64,000 nucleotides of DNA from an uncultured Lachnospiraceae bacterium (lineage in GTDB: Bacteria > Bacillota > Clostridia > Lachnospirales > Lachnospiraceae), in assembly GCA_900318375.1 (NCBI GenBank), contig ONKG01000003.1:100711-164710 (forward strand), in the 5' to 3' direction. This document shows positions 37,085-47,397 of this stretch, in pieces. The first letter of the stretch is position 1; each line of letters starts with the position of its first letter. The position numbers were made by a program, and so were the translations under genes. The notes under the pieces were generated by a model that saw nothing but the letters and a program-made list of their open reading frames with translations, did not search any database and was not told the origin of the DNA.

Positions 37085-37987
37085 TTATGCTAGTACATCT
37101 TTTGGGTTTTTTTGATAACGTCTTGCGTCGCGTTCCTTTCGAAACTTGTCGATATCCGGATATAAGCTTTTCAGCTTTATTCGGGAATTGTCAGCTGTGA
37201 ACTTCCAGTTAATCGGAGAAGGATTTTCGTTGTAGGCATCATTCCATGACTTGAGTTCATTGCTCAATTCATCAATTCCCTGGATACGACGATCAAGACA
37301 TTCGCGTGTCATTATGTTTATGCCAATTTCCGCTATATCAAGCCAGCTGCCATGTTTAGGCGTGTAATGGACCTCAAGTTTCCTTGCAATGCGCCTTGCT
37401 TCCTCCGGCGGGAATACTTTATAGAGTGAGGCAATATTATGAGTGTTGAGGTTGTCCATCACAAGAACGATCTTTTCTGCTTCCGGTTCGACCTCATCGA
37501 CAAGAAACCTGATCTTTTCTGCCCAGTCTACGGCTGTGCGTGTAGGTTCCACCGCATGCTCTATTCTTCCGGTGTGGGGCTGGATAAAGCAGAAAATGCT
37601 TACTGTCCCGTTGCGTTTGTAATCAGAGTCATATTTTGCGATGTCCCCAGGTCGCATAGGCAGCGGCTCCCTTCCTTCTCCAAGAAGTTGGAATGGCTTC
37701 TCATCCATGCACCACAACGGATATCTGGGGTCATAAGGGCGCTGATAGACTTCGAGCATGTCTTCCATATGGGCAACAAAATCAGCATCTTCTTTAGGCG
37801 GGATGCACCAGTATTCGCTTAAATGAGGGCGCAGGTTATTTCTCCTGAGTACCCTGCCGATCGTAGCGCGGCTCAAGGGCTCTTCAAGGATCACTGCCAT
37901 TTCCTGCGTCAGAAGGGACAGCGTCCACCTGACACGGCCCGCAGGCGCAGCAGTGCATGCTGTCGCAATGATCTTTGCTTTCTGCAT
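37085..37987 (-). CDS. IS630 family transposase, DDE catalytic part
   Basis: The catalytic domain of about 300 residues has LWCMDEKPFQL (first Asp), IVLVMDNLNTHN (second Asp) and GSWLDIAEIGI (Glu), followed by the usual basic C-terminus. It overlaps the upstream HTH frame (37884-38285), with the catalytic frame one nucleotide offset. Production of a full transposase would need frameshifting near 37985; otherwise the element carries a frameshift mutation. Confidence 0.85.
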   Translation of the reverse strand: MQKAKIIATACTAAPAGRVRWTLSLLTQEMAVILEEPLSRATIGRVLRRNNLRPHLSEYWCIPPKEDADFVAHMEDMLEVYQRPYDPRYPLWCMDEKPFQLLGEGREPLPMRPGDIAKYDSDYKRNGTVSIFCFIQPHTGRIEHAVEPTRTAVDWAEKIRFLVDEVEPEAEKIVLVMDNLNTHNIASLYKVFPPEEARRIARKLEVHYTPKHGSWLDIAEIGINIMTRECLDRRIQGIDELSNELKSWNDAYNENPSPINWKFTADNSRIKLKSLYPDIDKFRKERDARRYQKNPKDVLA

Positions 37988-38285
37988 CGCCAGTTGCTTT
38001 CAGCCTGGCTGTATTGGATCTCTCGCTTCTGTGAGGCGTGACGGCTTTTTCCAGCCCTTCGCTGCAATATGTTTTCAGTGTTGAAATAACAGTGCACACA
38101 CTTGTGCCCGCTGCTGACGCAATTTCCTTATAGGTCCGGGCCCTTCCGCAACGCTTTTCATCTGCTTCAAGGATGATCGAATAACGGATCCGCCTATTGG
38201 ACGAAGATGCCCTGCGCTGCAGCCGTTTTATGATCTTCCGTTCCTTCTGGCTAAGAAGGACACGGTACTCTCTCTGGCGAGCCAT
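37884..38285 (-). CDS. IS630 family transposase, N-terminal HTH part
   Basis: This frame encodes the DNA-binding half of the transposase. It starts at the ATG at 38285 behind AGGGGTG (MARQREYRVLLSQKERKII). The region ARTYKEIASAAGTSVCTVIS is the helix-turn-helix. Coding similarity ends near ARLKATGDA, where the catalytic frame takes over (KAKIIATACTAAPAGRVRW). Confidence 0.8.
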   Translation of the reverse strand: MARQREYRVLLSQKERKIIKRLQRRASSSNRRIRYSIILEADEKRCGRARTYKEIASAAGTSVCTVISTLKTYCSEGLEKAVTPHRSERSNTARLKATGDAESKDHCDSMHCCACGPCQVDAVPSDAGNGSDP

Positions 38286-38339
38286 GTATGTCACCCCTCT
38301 CTCCGGAGCAAAAAACAGCAAGGTACTAAAGTACGCAGT

Positions 38340-38711
38340 TCATTGGATTTCGGAAAGAAGGTTGTCGAGTTCAGCACTTATGCTCTGAAACTCCAGAGAC
38401 AGCTTTTCAAAAGATTCTTCTGCTGATTTTAGTCTTGATGAAAGAGCCTTTACTTCTGAGATTGTTTTCGCATATTTGGCACGGTCCTGACCATCTGATT
38501 TCACAGCTGATGATTCTGTTGGATCTCTTCTGGGCCTGCCACGTTTTCCGTTGGGAATAATCTCATCAGTTTCGGGGTCAAATTTACCTATGCAGCTCTT
38601 TTTTTGTACCTTCTTCTGGGTTTTCTCATCCCAGACATAAGAAGTTTCATAAGCATAGTAGGTATTTGTGTGCTTGTTGTAAGAACGTGTTATCGCCATG
38701 GCAACCTCCAT
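38340..38711 (-). CDS. Accessory protein of the IS630 element
   Basis: This 123-residue protein has an N-terminal part (MAITRSYNKHTNTYYAYETS, VWDEKTQKKVQKKSCIGKFD) that resembles the leader segment of IS1634/IS4-type transposases. The C-terminal half is a coiled coil (ISEVKALSSRLKSAEESFEK). It lies inside the inverted repeats upstream of the transposase, so it is mobilised with it. Its function is unknown; it may help bind the ends or be a co-opted fragment. Confidence 0.65.
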   Translation of the reverse strand: MEVAMAITRSYNKHTNTYYAYETSYVWDEKTQKKVQKKSCIGKFDPETDEIIPNGKRGRPRRDPTESSAVKSDGQDRAKYAKTISEVKALSSRLKSAEESFEKLSLEFQSISAELDNLLSEIQ

Positions 38712-38888
38712 ATGCGCTAAATAAATCCTTATTTTATTTTAGCACATATAGAGTTGTAAAGCAACTATATTAGCATATTTAGTTATAAAAATGATTGAGA
38801 CGTTACACTATATCACAAAGTAATTACTTTTCCATTTACCAAATGCAACTCTGTTCGACCTTTCGTTAATCTTCGCTAACCCCTCCCC

Positions 38889-38919
38889 AAAAGAAAAGCC
38901 AGCCACCGAGGTGACTGAC
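38889..38919 (-). terminator. Terminator of adhesin 3
   Basis: This is the same hairpin as after adhesin 1 with one difference, followed by TTTTCTTTT on the minus strand. Confidence 0.8.
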
Positions 38920-38937
38920 TTCTCTGTTAACCTTGTT

Positions 38938-41900
38938 TTAAATCAATCTCCGTCTCCTCCACAGCAGTACGCCCGCTCCAAGGATCAGGATGCTGCCTAA
39001 GATCGTGAAGAGACGTGTGCCGGGGCCACCGGTATGGGGGAGTTCGGCGCCGGGTGTATTACCATACTTGAGAAGTTTTATCTCATTATCGGTATCATCA
39101 ATAATGACTGTACTGCTTTGATTATTTTCGACTGCGACTATCTCCCCATTGGAATTAATCTCCAACAGCTGGATTTCGTATCTGTTATTCTGATCATTTC
39201 GCACCACTCGGAAGATTGGATCGCTTTCCGCTTTAATATATCCGTCAGGATATGCTGTCTCAACAAGCTTGTAATAACCAGGCGCAATCCCGATGAACCT
39301 GAATTTTCCGGGATCATCTTCTTTTTCGGACGCTGTCTTCTGTCCCTCCGTTCCCCAGGATGTGTCCAAACCGCCGCGATAGTCAGCATTCGCATATTTT
39401 TCCAACCGGAAGGCTGCTCCGGGCAGCAGATCAGGCTCAGTTGCGTTCAGATCTTCCACATCAACTTTTAGTATATCCAGTTTAAGCTGTCTCTGATTTC
39501 TGAATTCCACTTCTGTTTTGCCGCCACTGGAACGCACAGCACCGGTAATCTCGGGATCATCCGGGTACCGAACAGTATTAGACGTGTTGCCGGCTTCTTT
39601 TGCATCAACAAACTCATAGCCTTCCGTCGGTTTCTCCCTGATGGTGTAAGTGGTTCCGCCGGGAACATTAGTGATGGTCCAGGTCTCCTTCGCATTGATC
39701 TTAATCTCCGCTTTTACTATGTTCAGCGGATGTTCCGTATCAGGGATCATCTGATTACCTGAATAACCATCGCGCAAGCCATTGAGGTAGTTTCCTCCTA
39801 TGCAGGCAGTCAATTCATTTACATAGAGAATATCTCCGTTTTCAAGCGGTTCATCCCGATGATAATAATAGATAATATCTGGTGCTTCACCTTCACGATG
39901 TACTCCATACCAGGGGATATTCTGCGCATCCGGGTCAGCTTCTATTACCGGATCTCCGTGCTCGTCAACAACCGGATTTCCCTGGTCATCTACTTTCTGT
40001 CTTGTTCCATTATAGAACGGTCCCGGATCGGAATTGTTTTCCAGCGTAACGATAAAGTCAAATACTTCAGTATTATCATTTTCTACGTTTCCAACCGGAT
40101 CCAGTACTGTCTTCTTCATATCCAGTTCACCGCGAAGAATATTCCTTCCCTGCAGTGAAGAAAGAACTTCCCCGGTATCTGTCAGAATACCGACCGTCTT
40201 GCCGCTGATAGTTTTATACTCCACCTTTACATTCTGCGGCTCTCCATTGACCAGCATGGGATGATACACTTCTGTTTCAAAATCAAAACGATAATCCAAT
40301 GTAGGTTCATCAATCAAATAATCATGACCCGTCTCAAGAACATAATACAGGATCTCGCCATCTGAAGAAGCTTCTTCCATGCTGGAATAAACAGGAATAT
40401 ATCTGGGATCATCCAAAAATATATTGTGCTCCTGCGCATAACCCGGAGAAAGCATCAACCCGACTGAAATATCAAGATCTTTTCTCCACTTCCTGCCAAC
40501 CTGATAGGTGATATTCTGCACCGTGACTGGACTGGTGGCATCTGCCCAGTTGAAATCATTAAGAGCTTCATCAAATCCCAATTTAACCTGAGCAAAACTT
40601 TCAGGATCATTAGGATTATCGACCTGATTAATCACGAAAGTGATATTCTTATGCGCATCAATCACTTTACCGGTTGTAGTGTCATACAGGAATGCAACCA
40701 TCTCCTCCGGACGATTTCCGAGCTGCCATTCCTTTTCAACATTAAAGGCTGAGTTGGTCAGCGTCATGTTCTTGTCCGGCGGATTGAAAGCATTGATCAC
40801 TTCGGTTACAACTGTTTTGGTCCAGGTAGTGCCGTCAGGATTCAGCGTATATGTGGTTGTCGTTTTGACCTTCGGCCAGTCGTCCTCTCCGGGCTCTTTT
40901 ATTATCGGCGTATCAACAGTTACATCGGGCGGAAGTTCTGTGACTGTCTCGCTCTCCGTTTTCTTATAGCTGGTCTCATTTACCACATTTCCACTGCCAT
41001 CCGGACCGCTGATCGGATTAGTGACAACTTCATATTTTCCGGTAGTTTCATTGTACTTAAAACAGGATCTGTCAGCTTCAGGGATATGATCCAGTGTAAT
41101 AAACCCGTTATTCAGCTGAGTCACATAGTCGTATGCCTGCTGTGTAGGCCATACCGTAAAACTTACAGTATAAGTGACCCCGTCTTCCAGCATGAGTACA
41201 TTATTATTCTTATCTTTGCTCAGATCCCAGTGAACACCGGTATTGTCATAGGTGGCTAATGGTGCATCCGTCCATGTCTGGCCTGACTCACCGTATTGTC
41301 CGCCCGATCGGGTATACTTGAATCCTTTGGCTTCACCATTGGAATTGGAGATACCTGCTCTTGTCAGGGAAGTAATGCTGTCGTTCATCACAACATCGGT
41401 AATGCCAAGCTGACTGCTGATTGCATGCAGAATCTTGGTGAACGCGTTGGTCATGTCTGTAGCATTGCGCGCATCGAAGAAATTCTTTCCTGTCAGATTT
41501 TCAGTTTTATTGTAGCCGTACTTTACCAGATTATGAAGAAGCTGCGTACATTGTTCTCCATTGTACGACGCATCATCTCCATAAGCGAACACGGAATAGA
41601 AACGGAGTCCTTCCCGGACGATCTGTCTCGCTTCATCATTGGCAGTCTCCCGGCTGAGATACGGATGGAAATATTTCCAGCCATCGGTACTGCTCGGGTT
41701 GTTGCTCGCTACCGACTGATGAAAGTTCGTATACTGGGACGGTTCACCATCTGTAAAGAAGATCACAAAGGTAGGATCATTATCCTGATCTTTCTTTGCT
41801 TTTGCAGTTGTATACGCTTTCTGAAGTGCGTCTTCCCAGTTCGTACCTTTGTGCGTATACAGCTGCCCAAGCGCTGTATCAAATTGAGATTCTGTAGTCA

Positions 41901-44900
41901 TCCATTGGTTTGACAGATCAAGATCATGGGTAGAACCATCGAAACTGAACATAGCCACTTCGACAGTATCTGTCGGTGCTTGACCTTCCTGGCCGTTACC
42001 GTTAAGAGCAAAAAGCCTATCAGTAAATGCCTCAATCTGCCCTTTTGTCTCCTGAATACGGTTTTTACCAGCGGTATAACCATCCTTTGTCATACTCGAT
42101 GAGGTATCCACCACCAGCAGTACATTTGCCCTGGGATACTCTGTATTATTCAATGCATGACCTGTTACACTCAATGACAATGTATATGTTCCGTCTCCGT
42201 TCGGTTCCAGTTTTTTCTTGAAATTCGGATCGTTTTCAGAAGGCTGGCTGCCGCCACTGCCTTCACCGCCGGAACCACTGCCAGAACCGGAGCCACTATC
42301 ACCGGACGTGGGTTTCGGATCCAGAATAACATAGACATCCTTGTTACCTGCTGCAGCATACTCTACCGTTATTGCATTATTGTTATTTGTGGCATAAGGA
42401 TATGTCCAAGCGGAAATGGCTTGATCAAATCTATACGTTTCAAGCGATACTCCATTACCACTACCGTCTTTATAACTGTCATTACCTTTGTATGATTTAA
42501 AGCTTAATTGCGTTCCATTGGATGTAAACGTCGAATCAATCACCAATCCATTCTGATTGTAATTTGATCCGGTCCAATGGGAGTCTGTACTGGTCTTCGC
42601 AAGATGTGCATTTGCATAGGTATATCCGGATAGGGAGAACTCCGTTTCCAAGTTAACGGTACCGGAGGTTCCTTTCCAGTTATATGGAATTTCAAATGTA
42701 CCATCAGCGTTCTTCGTGACAAAACTGCTGTTTTCCCCAGTATATTGCACATCTTCCAGCGGATACCCGTCACGGTCTACGAAGTGCACCGTGACATGTG
42801 GACGGATCTCCGTTCCAAGTTCATATAACGTGAAGAATTCATAATCACGGATGCCATCATAGGTACCAAATCCATGTGTGCTGTTATTGTCGAACAGATC
42901 AAGAGAACGCTCTGAATCTGTACGATAGAATCTGTAACGTGTATGATCGCCATTGATCACAATTCTCAGATCCTGCGGAGTAGTATCCACATAGGTTCTT
43001 CCACCATTAGAATTTGCGATGTGCAGATAATTTGTAACGCCATTGATTTCTGTAGCTACCTGATAGTAATACTGACCGGCAGCAGGATTCCAGTAACGAT
43101 GGATCTGCCAGACCGGCAGACTGTCTTCTGTCGTAGAAATTGTATTTCCGTTAATTGTTACAGGGATTCCCTTCAGATTCTGTGTATAATTAAACGTCGT
43201 GTTCTGTTCAGGCGAAACTGCAACATTATTGCAGACAAGTACGAAGTCCTTATTCAGGATGTCATCAACAGTTCCGCTGGCTGTGGATACGATTGAATAT
43301 ACCGAAAACTCATCCGTAACGAACGACAGGTCTGTTACAGATATATCTTCTGTTTCCCCGGTACTACCTTTCAGATCCATAAGTTCCATACCGTCTTTTG
43401 CAAAGTGAACGACCTGCAGATCCGATTGAGCATTTACCGGAACATTCGCAAGTGATATCTGTACGAAGACCTCCGCCTTCGGTTCTACCTTCTGTCCTCC
43501 TGACTGGATTTCGATGTCAAAGAAACGGACATAAGCAGGATCATCTGCTGCATAAACCGGTTTCGCGGACCAGGCAGCTGCTGCACCTTCCGGTATTGCA
43601 TCCTGCATCGACTCTTCATCAGCATCATCGTCATCGGACACTCTGGCAGCATCCGGCTTTTCAACTCTGCCCACTGTCTTTTGCAGGTAATCCTCAAACC
43701 GCGCGTCGGTATCGGTGATCTCGGTGACCTTGAGTTCTGCATCCTCAGGAATCTGTGCCGCGTCATCATAGGTCACAGTGATGACATAATCCTGCCCATC
43801 TGCGGTAATCACATGGGCAAAAATCTGTGCATCCGTCATTTTTACCGTCCACTGATCACCATTCTTCATGGTGATCGTCAAGCTTTCTTCGCTTTTAAAC
43901 GGATGTACACTGATTATAGCCCAGTCTCCGGCTTCTACCGTCTGTGCATTGATCTCAGCGATCTGCTCTTCCGTCAAATTTGCACTGTATTCAACTTTAA
44001 GGTTATTGTCTTCCTTCAGTTCGCCAACGGCAGCTTCTTCATAAACCTTCCCAACCCATACCAGTTCCGGATTGGAAAACTCCACATGCTCCACATCCGT
44101 CACAAACTTTCTAGTCGCTTCACTGACTTCTGCATCGTTCAGCTTGATGGACTCGTCATATGCACCGGAAGCCGTCTGCTCGCTCGCTTCAATATCAACT
44201 CTCTCATCAGCATCATTTTCAGAAGATACTGATACGTTATTATCATCGAAATCAGTATTTGTATTACTTACTTCTATACCCAGCATTTCCACAAGGTGTT
44301 CAAGTGAAACAAACCCACCGCCCGGGATGCTGAAATCAAAGGTCCGTCCGCTGATCTCATAATGGAAATCCACCGTATACACTACGCCGTAAATTGAAAA
44401 CGACTCAGCCTCAAAGCTGATCTCTGTGGTCTCTCCGCCTTCAGAAGCGGCATCATCTTTTTGACCGGAATCCGAGGCGGATTCAATCTGCTCTACGCCA
44501 TCCTCCGCAAAATGAAGGACAGTGGGGTCAGTATTCTGCGCCTCTTTGGATGCATCCGCAGAGTCAGAAGAATCGGCAGGAGCATCCTCAATCTGAATAT
44601 TTACGCTCACAGGTGCCGCGGGTTCAATCTTACGGGATGTTCCGTCTTCTTCTGTCACAATGATCTCAATATCAAAGAAACGGGATGCCTGGGTATCAAT
44701 TTCCGTTCTTTCGTCTCCCGACTCCGAAACGTGCTCCCTGGCCTGCTCAAGGCATGACTCATAGGCTTCTTCATCCGTTTCAGTAGTGATCTCACGCACC
44801 GAGAGTGCAGCACCTTCAGGAATCTTTGCATCTTCCGTATAATCCAGTCTGATCCTGTAGCCGTCGCCTTCTGCTGTCAGTGTACCGGATTTGAATTCCT

Positions 44901-46578
44901 GTACTTCCTCTTCCTGAGTATCTTCCTGAGAATCTTCCGCCGGTAGATCAATGATTGTCTTTTCAACCTGCTTCAGAGAACGGCGGATCTCCTTAATGTT
45001 CTCCCTTTCATTCTTCTCCGCAAAAATAACATCCGCGGTCTTAATAATGGTCTTTTCAGCTTTTTTCACTGCGGGAAGAGTTTCTGCTGTCTCGCCCTCT
45101 TCCGCAGCCTGAACGGATTCTTCTGCCGGCAGATCTTCCGCCAGCACATCCTCTGCCGATTCATCTTTCGTCAGCTCATCTTCATCTTCCGGAGCAGCAT
45201 CCTGCCCGGTCTCTTCTTTTCCGGTCTCATTTTCCGGATCAATGTCAGAATCGGAAGCATCTGCGAGATCAGATTCATCTTCTTCCGGAATGACTTCCTG
45301 AATAGTTTCTTCCTCCTCCCAGTCGATCTGGTCCAGATTAAAATCGCATGCAAACCAGCCGGTGACTGTTTCGCCGGCTGAAAGGGGATTTTGCTCCGCG
45401 TCATAGGTTGTCTGGTTTTTTTCGATCGTATAGGGAATGAATGTAAAGATCAGGTCCTGTCCAAGGTAGCTGCCGTCCTCATAGACATTCTCTGCCCTGA
45501 CCACAGCACTGATATATTCCAGCGCGCCGTCCTGAAGGAGTTCATCCGGAGCACGGTCACCTTCTACTGCCTCAGCGCCCAGGTACTTCCGGTATTCAGG
45601 ATCGGACTCAGAGAATCCCGCCGTAATGCCGTTTTCATTTTTATTGATCGCGTCAATCTGATCATCTGTCAGATGTATATTTTCGGGCAGACGATATCTG
45701 GCAGTCGGATTGGTCTCATTGAGGCTTCCTGCCGGAATGGAATAAGCCAGATACATTTTGACTAAATCAGTCGATGCAAGCTCTGTATCTTTTTCAATCG
45801 GTCTCCAGTCATAGATAAACGCGCTGTCTGCCGGGATCTCTTCCCCTTCTTCCGCATGGAAATAATAGAAGTCTGTGTTTTTAGTAAGCACAGCTTCCAT
45901 ATTCAGAGGATCCAGTTCCGGAATATACGGCTCTGCATAGACAGCCTCTTCAGCCGCCGCAGCGGTCTCGTCGGTCTCAGCGCTCTGAGTCTCTGATGTC
46001 AATTCAACCTGCTCTGTATCACTCTGCGCACTTGATGCTGCATCCTCTGATTCTTCAGAGCCTTCATTTTTATAGCACGCTTCACTGTGTGTATGCACTT
46101 CTTTTCCGCAGACAAGGACTTTCTCGTAACAGGCGTCCGTATGATGATGCCCGTCACTCTCTTCCATTCCGCAGACCAGAGTTTTTACCTCTCTGTAGCA
46201 GGAATCGCCGTGCACATGCTCGGAGAGCTCACAGATCAGATTTCCGTCTGCGTCAAAACACCCATTGTCGGCAGAATGCTGATGTTCAGGAATCTCACAG
46301 TCAAGTTCCCAGCTCACCTCATAGCAGCTGTCATCATGATGATGGCCATCGCTCTCTTCCTGGCCGCAGATCAGCCTTTCTTCATAGCATTCATCACCGT
46401 GCTGGTGCTCTTCAATTCCGCAGGTCGCATTCAACTCAAGCGTGATTGCCGGCAGGATCAGTGCATAAGTCGTGATAAATACAACGAACGCTGAAAATAG
46501 TGAGACAAATCTTGCCAGAATCTTTCGCGTGTGCTTTTTTCTCAATGTTTCTCTGACTTTATTAAGCGAGTCTTTCAT
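38938..46578 (-). CDS. Giant LPXTG surface adhesin 3 (His/Cys repeats, VWA, SpaA domains)
   Basis: This is a 2546-residue sortase-anchored protein. The export segment FVVFITTYALILPAITLE is followed by His/Cys repeats and the shared head domain. Long acidic linkers lead to a von Willebrand A domain at about 1485-1680, with the MIDAS DTSSS in NVLLVVDTSSSM and IFFTDGEPS. Pilin-like domains follow, then a SpaA domain (LLPGAAFRLEKYAN to YKLVETAYPDGYI), LPHTG, a helix and RRRR. A Gly/Ser-rich hinge precedes the VWA. The ATG follows a GGGGAGGG site. The layout suggests a pilus-tip or matrix-binding adhesin. Confidence 0.88.
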   Translation of the reverse strand: MKDSLNKVRETLRKKHTRKILARFVSLFSAFVVFITTYALILPAITLELNATCGIEEHQHGDECYEERLICGQEESDGHHHDDSCYEVSWELDCEIPEHQHSADNGCFDADGNLICELSEHVHGDSCYREVKTLVCGMEESDGHHHTDACYEKVLVCGKEVHTHSEACYKNEGSEESEDAASSAQSDTEQVELTSETQSAETDETAAAAEEAVYAEPYIPELDPLNMEAVLTKNTDFYYFHAEEGEEIPADSAFIYDWRPIEKDTELASTDLVKMYLAYSIPAGSLNETNPTARYRLPENIHLTDDQIDAINKNENGITAGFSESDPEYRKYLGAEAVEGDRAPDELLQDGALEYISAVVRAENVYEDGSYLGQDLIFTFIPYTIEKNQTTYDAEQNPLSAGETVTGWFACDFNLDQIDWEEEETIQEVIPEEDESDLADASDSDIDPENETGKEETGQDAAPEDEDELTKDESAEDVLAEDLPAEESVQAAEEGETAETLPAVKKAEKTIIKTADVIFAEKNERENIKEIRRSLKQVEKTIIDLPAEDSQEDTQEEEVQEFKSGTLTAEGDGYRIRLDYTEDAKIPEGAALSVREITTETDEEAYESCLEQAREHVSESGDERTEIDTQASRFFDIEIIVTEEDGTSRKIEPAAPVSVNIQIEDAPADSSDSADASKEAQNTDPTVLHFAEDGVEQIESASDSGQKDDAASEGGETTEISFEAESFSIYGVVYTVDFHYEISGRTFDFSIPGGGFVSLEHLVEMLGIEVSNTNTDFDDNNVSVSSENDADERVDIEASEQTASGAYDESIKLNDAEVSEATRKFVTDVEHVEFSNPELVWVGKVYEEAAVGELKEDNNLKVEYSANLTEEQIAEINAQTVEAGDWAIISVHPFKSEESLTITMKNGDQWTVKMTDAQIFAHVITADGQDYVITVTYDDAAQIPEDAELKVTEITDTDARFEDYLQKTVGRVEKPDAARVSDDDDADEESMQDAIPEGAAAAWSAKPVYAADDPAYVRFFDIEIQSGGQKVEPKAEVFVQISLANVPVNAQSDLQVVHFAKDGMELMDLKGSTGETEDISVTDLSFVTDEFSVYSIVSTASGTVDDILNKDFVLVCNNVAVSPEQNTTFNYTQNLKGIPVTINGNTISTTEDSLPVWQIHRYWNPAAGQYYYQVATEINGVTNYLHIANSNGGRTYVDTTPQDLRIVINGDHTRYRFYRTDSERSLDLFDNNSTHGFGTYDGIRDYEFFTLYELGTEIRPHVTVHFVDRDGYPLEDVQYTGENSSFVTKNADGTFEIPYNWKGTSGTVNLETEFSLSGYTYANAHLAKTSTDSHWTGSNYNQNGLVIDSTFTSNGTQLSFKSYKGNDSYKDGSGNGVSLETYRFDQAISAWTYPYATNNNNAITVEYAAAGNKDVYVILDPKPTSGDSGSGSGSGSGGEGSGGSQPSENDPNFKKKLEPNGDGTYTLSLSVTGHALNNTEYPRANVLLVVDTSSSMTKDGYTAGKNRIQETKGQIEAFTDRLFALNGNGQEGQAPTDTVEVAMFSFDGSTHDLDLSNQWMTTESQFDTALGQLYTHKGTNWEDALQKAYTTAKAKKDQDNDPTFVIFFTDGEPSQYTNFHQSVASNNPSSTDGWKYFHPYLSRETANDEARQIVREGLRFYSVFAYGDDASYNGEQCTQLLHNLVKYGYNKTENLTGKNFFDARNATDMTNAFTKILHAISSQLGITDVVMNDSITSLTRAGISNSNGEAKGFKYTRSGGQYGESGQTWTDAPLATYDNTGVHWDLSKDKNNNVLMLEDGVTYTVSFTVWPTQQAYDYVTQLNNGFITLDHIPEADRSCFKYNETTGKYEVVTNPISGPDGSGNVVNETSYKKTESETVTELPPDVTVDTPIIKEPGEDDWPKVKTTTTYTLNPDGTTWTKTVVTEVINAFNPPDKNMTLTNSAFNVEKEWQLGNRPEEMVAFLYDTTTGKVIDAHKNITFVINQVDNPNDPESFAQVKLGFDEALNDFNWADATSPVTVQNITYQVGRKWRKDLDISVGLMLSPGYAQEHNIFLDDPRYIPVYSSMEEASSDGEILYYVLETGHDYLIDEPTLDYRFDFETEVYHPMLVNGEPQNVKVEYKTISGKTVGILTDTGEVLSSLQGRNILRGELDMKKTVLDPVGNVENDNTEVFDFIVTLENNSDPGPFYNGTRQKVDDQGNPVVDEHGDPVIEADPDAQNIPWYGVHREGEAPDIIYYYHRDEPLENGDILYVNELTACIGGNYLNGLRDGYSGNQMIPDTEHPLNIVKAEIKINAKETWTITNVPGGTTYTIREKPTEGYEFVDAKEAGNTSNTVRYPDDPEITGAVRSSGGKTEVEFRNQRQLKLDILKVDVEDLNATEPDLLPGAAFRLEKYANADYRGGLDTSWGTEGQKTASEKEDDPGKFRFIGIAPGYYKLVETAYPDGYIKAESDPIFRVVRNDQNNRYEIQLLEINSNGEIVAVENNQSSTVIIDDTDNEIKLLKYGNTPGAELPHTGGPGTRLFTILGSILILGAGVLLWRRRRLI

Positions 46579-47188
46579 GTCGGATTTCCCTCCCCTATGC
46601 CAGAGTCTTTAAATGTCTTTCATTTCAAGCAAAATCACAGAGCTCAAGCGCCTTCTACTCGTGCCTTGCCTTTCCGGCACGGTGCATATATTGTTTATCC
46701 TTCTCAGATTGTTTATCATACTCAGACTGAAGTTCAGTCTGTGCTTTTATCCATGCATCATGCAGCCATACAGTATATGCAGCCTATGGCACAAATGCAG
46801 AAAATGGCATACTAAAACTATCATAGCTTCAGTCTACAATATTGCCTGTCACATAAAACGTCAAATCAAGTAATAATAAAGCGTCGGATATTTTTTGATA
46901 ATCCGATAATAATTTGATTATTGCATTTAAAAATATGTTTTTATAAAACTATTTATGAAGCGTATAAATCCCGGAATGAAATATGATTCCGAATCCCCGC
47001 CCGACTGTTGACTATATAAGTCATTTCTCTTATATGATCCTCCGTCCTACCATCTGCCGGTTTTCCTGACATTAAAGAAACAGGATATAAACGGCAATAT
47101 GGAATGCTGTGCAGTTCATATTCTCCCTCTACCCTCCCGCAGGCTTCCGTTGGCATTCAGGCAAAAGAACCTTACGGCGGCCTTGCGA
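46579..47188. other. Non-coding region upstream of adhesin 3
   Basis: This is a stretch of about 600 bp, AT-rich between 46850 and 46980, that should contain the adhesin 3 promoter on the minus strand. Short open frames exist on both strands, but none has a ribosome site plus recognisable protein. Confidence 0.45.
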
Positions 47189-47366
47189 TAAAAAAGAGTC
47201 TCGTTTGAGAGACTCTCGTGCCGCACGCGGTCGCCTCAGCGACATAATTCCTTGCGCGCGAGTGCTGCATCCAACACACCTTCGGTGTGTCGGAGTGTTT
47301 TAACTCATAGGAAATCGCAATTTCCTATGAGTTAAAAAAAGCATCGGGACAATTCGATGCTTTTTT
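47189..47366. ncRNA. Array of strong hairpins, possible structured RNA or terminator cluster
   Basis: Successive dyads are seen. AGAGTCTC-N6-GAGACTCT (47195-47216) is followed by T on the minus strand. Next are GTCGC-CTCA-GCGAC, a UUCG-type ACACACCTTCGGTGTGT hairpin and a perfect 14-bp AACTCATAGGAAAT stem (47302-47333). The TPR-gene terminator comes last. The density of stems exceeds what one terminator needs. The RNA identity is inference. Confidence 0.35.
47334..47366. terminator. Bidirectional terminator after the TPR/SEC-C gene
   Basis: GCATCG-N8-CGATGC is flanked by seven A and six T, so it can work for the minus-strand gene and in the opposite direction. Confidence 0.85.
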
Positions 47367-47397
47367 GACATACTGAAGTTATTGCATGGTCTTTTTC

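Larger units (their letters stand above)
36910..38808 (-). mobile_element. IS630-family insertion sequence with accessory ORF
   Basis: Terminal inverted repeats begin GTGTAGCGTCTCAATCATT on the left and GTGTAACGTCTCAATCATT on the right. They are flanked by TA on both sides (36908-36909 and 38809-38810), as expected for IS630/mariner-type TA duplication. The 1.9-kb element carries a two-frame transposase and an additional 123-residue ORF. Confidence 0.85.

Noticed and set aside
46953-47156. 67-codon minus-strand frame upstream of adhesin 3
   Set aside because: It has no ribosome site or domain and lies in an intergenic region.
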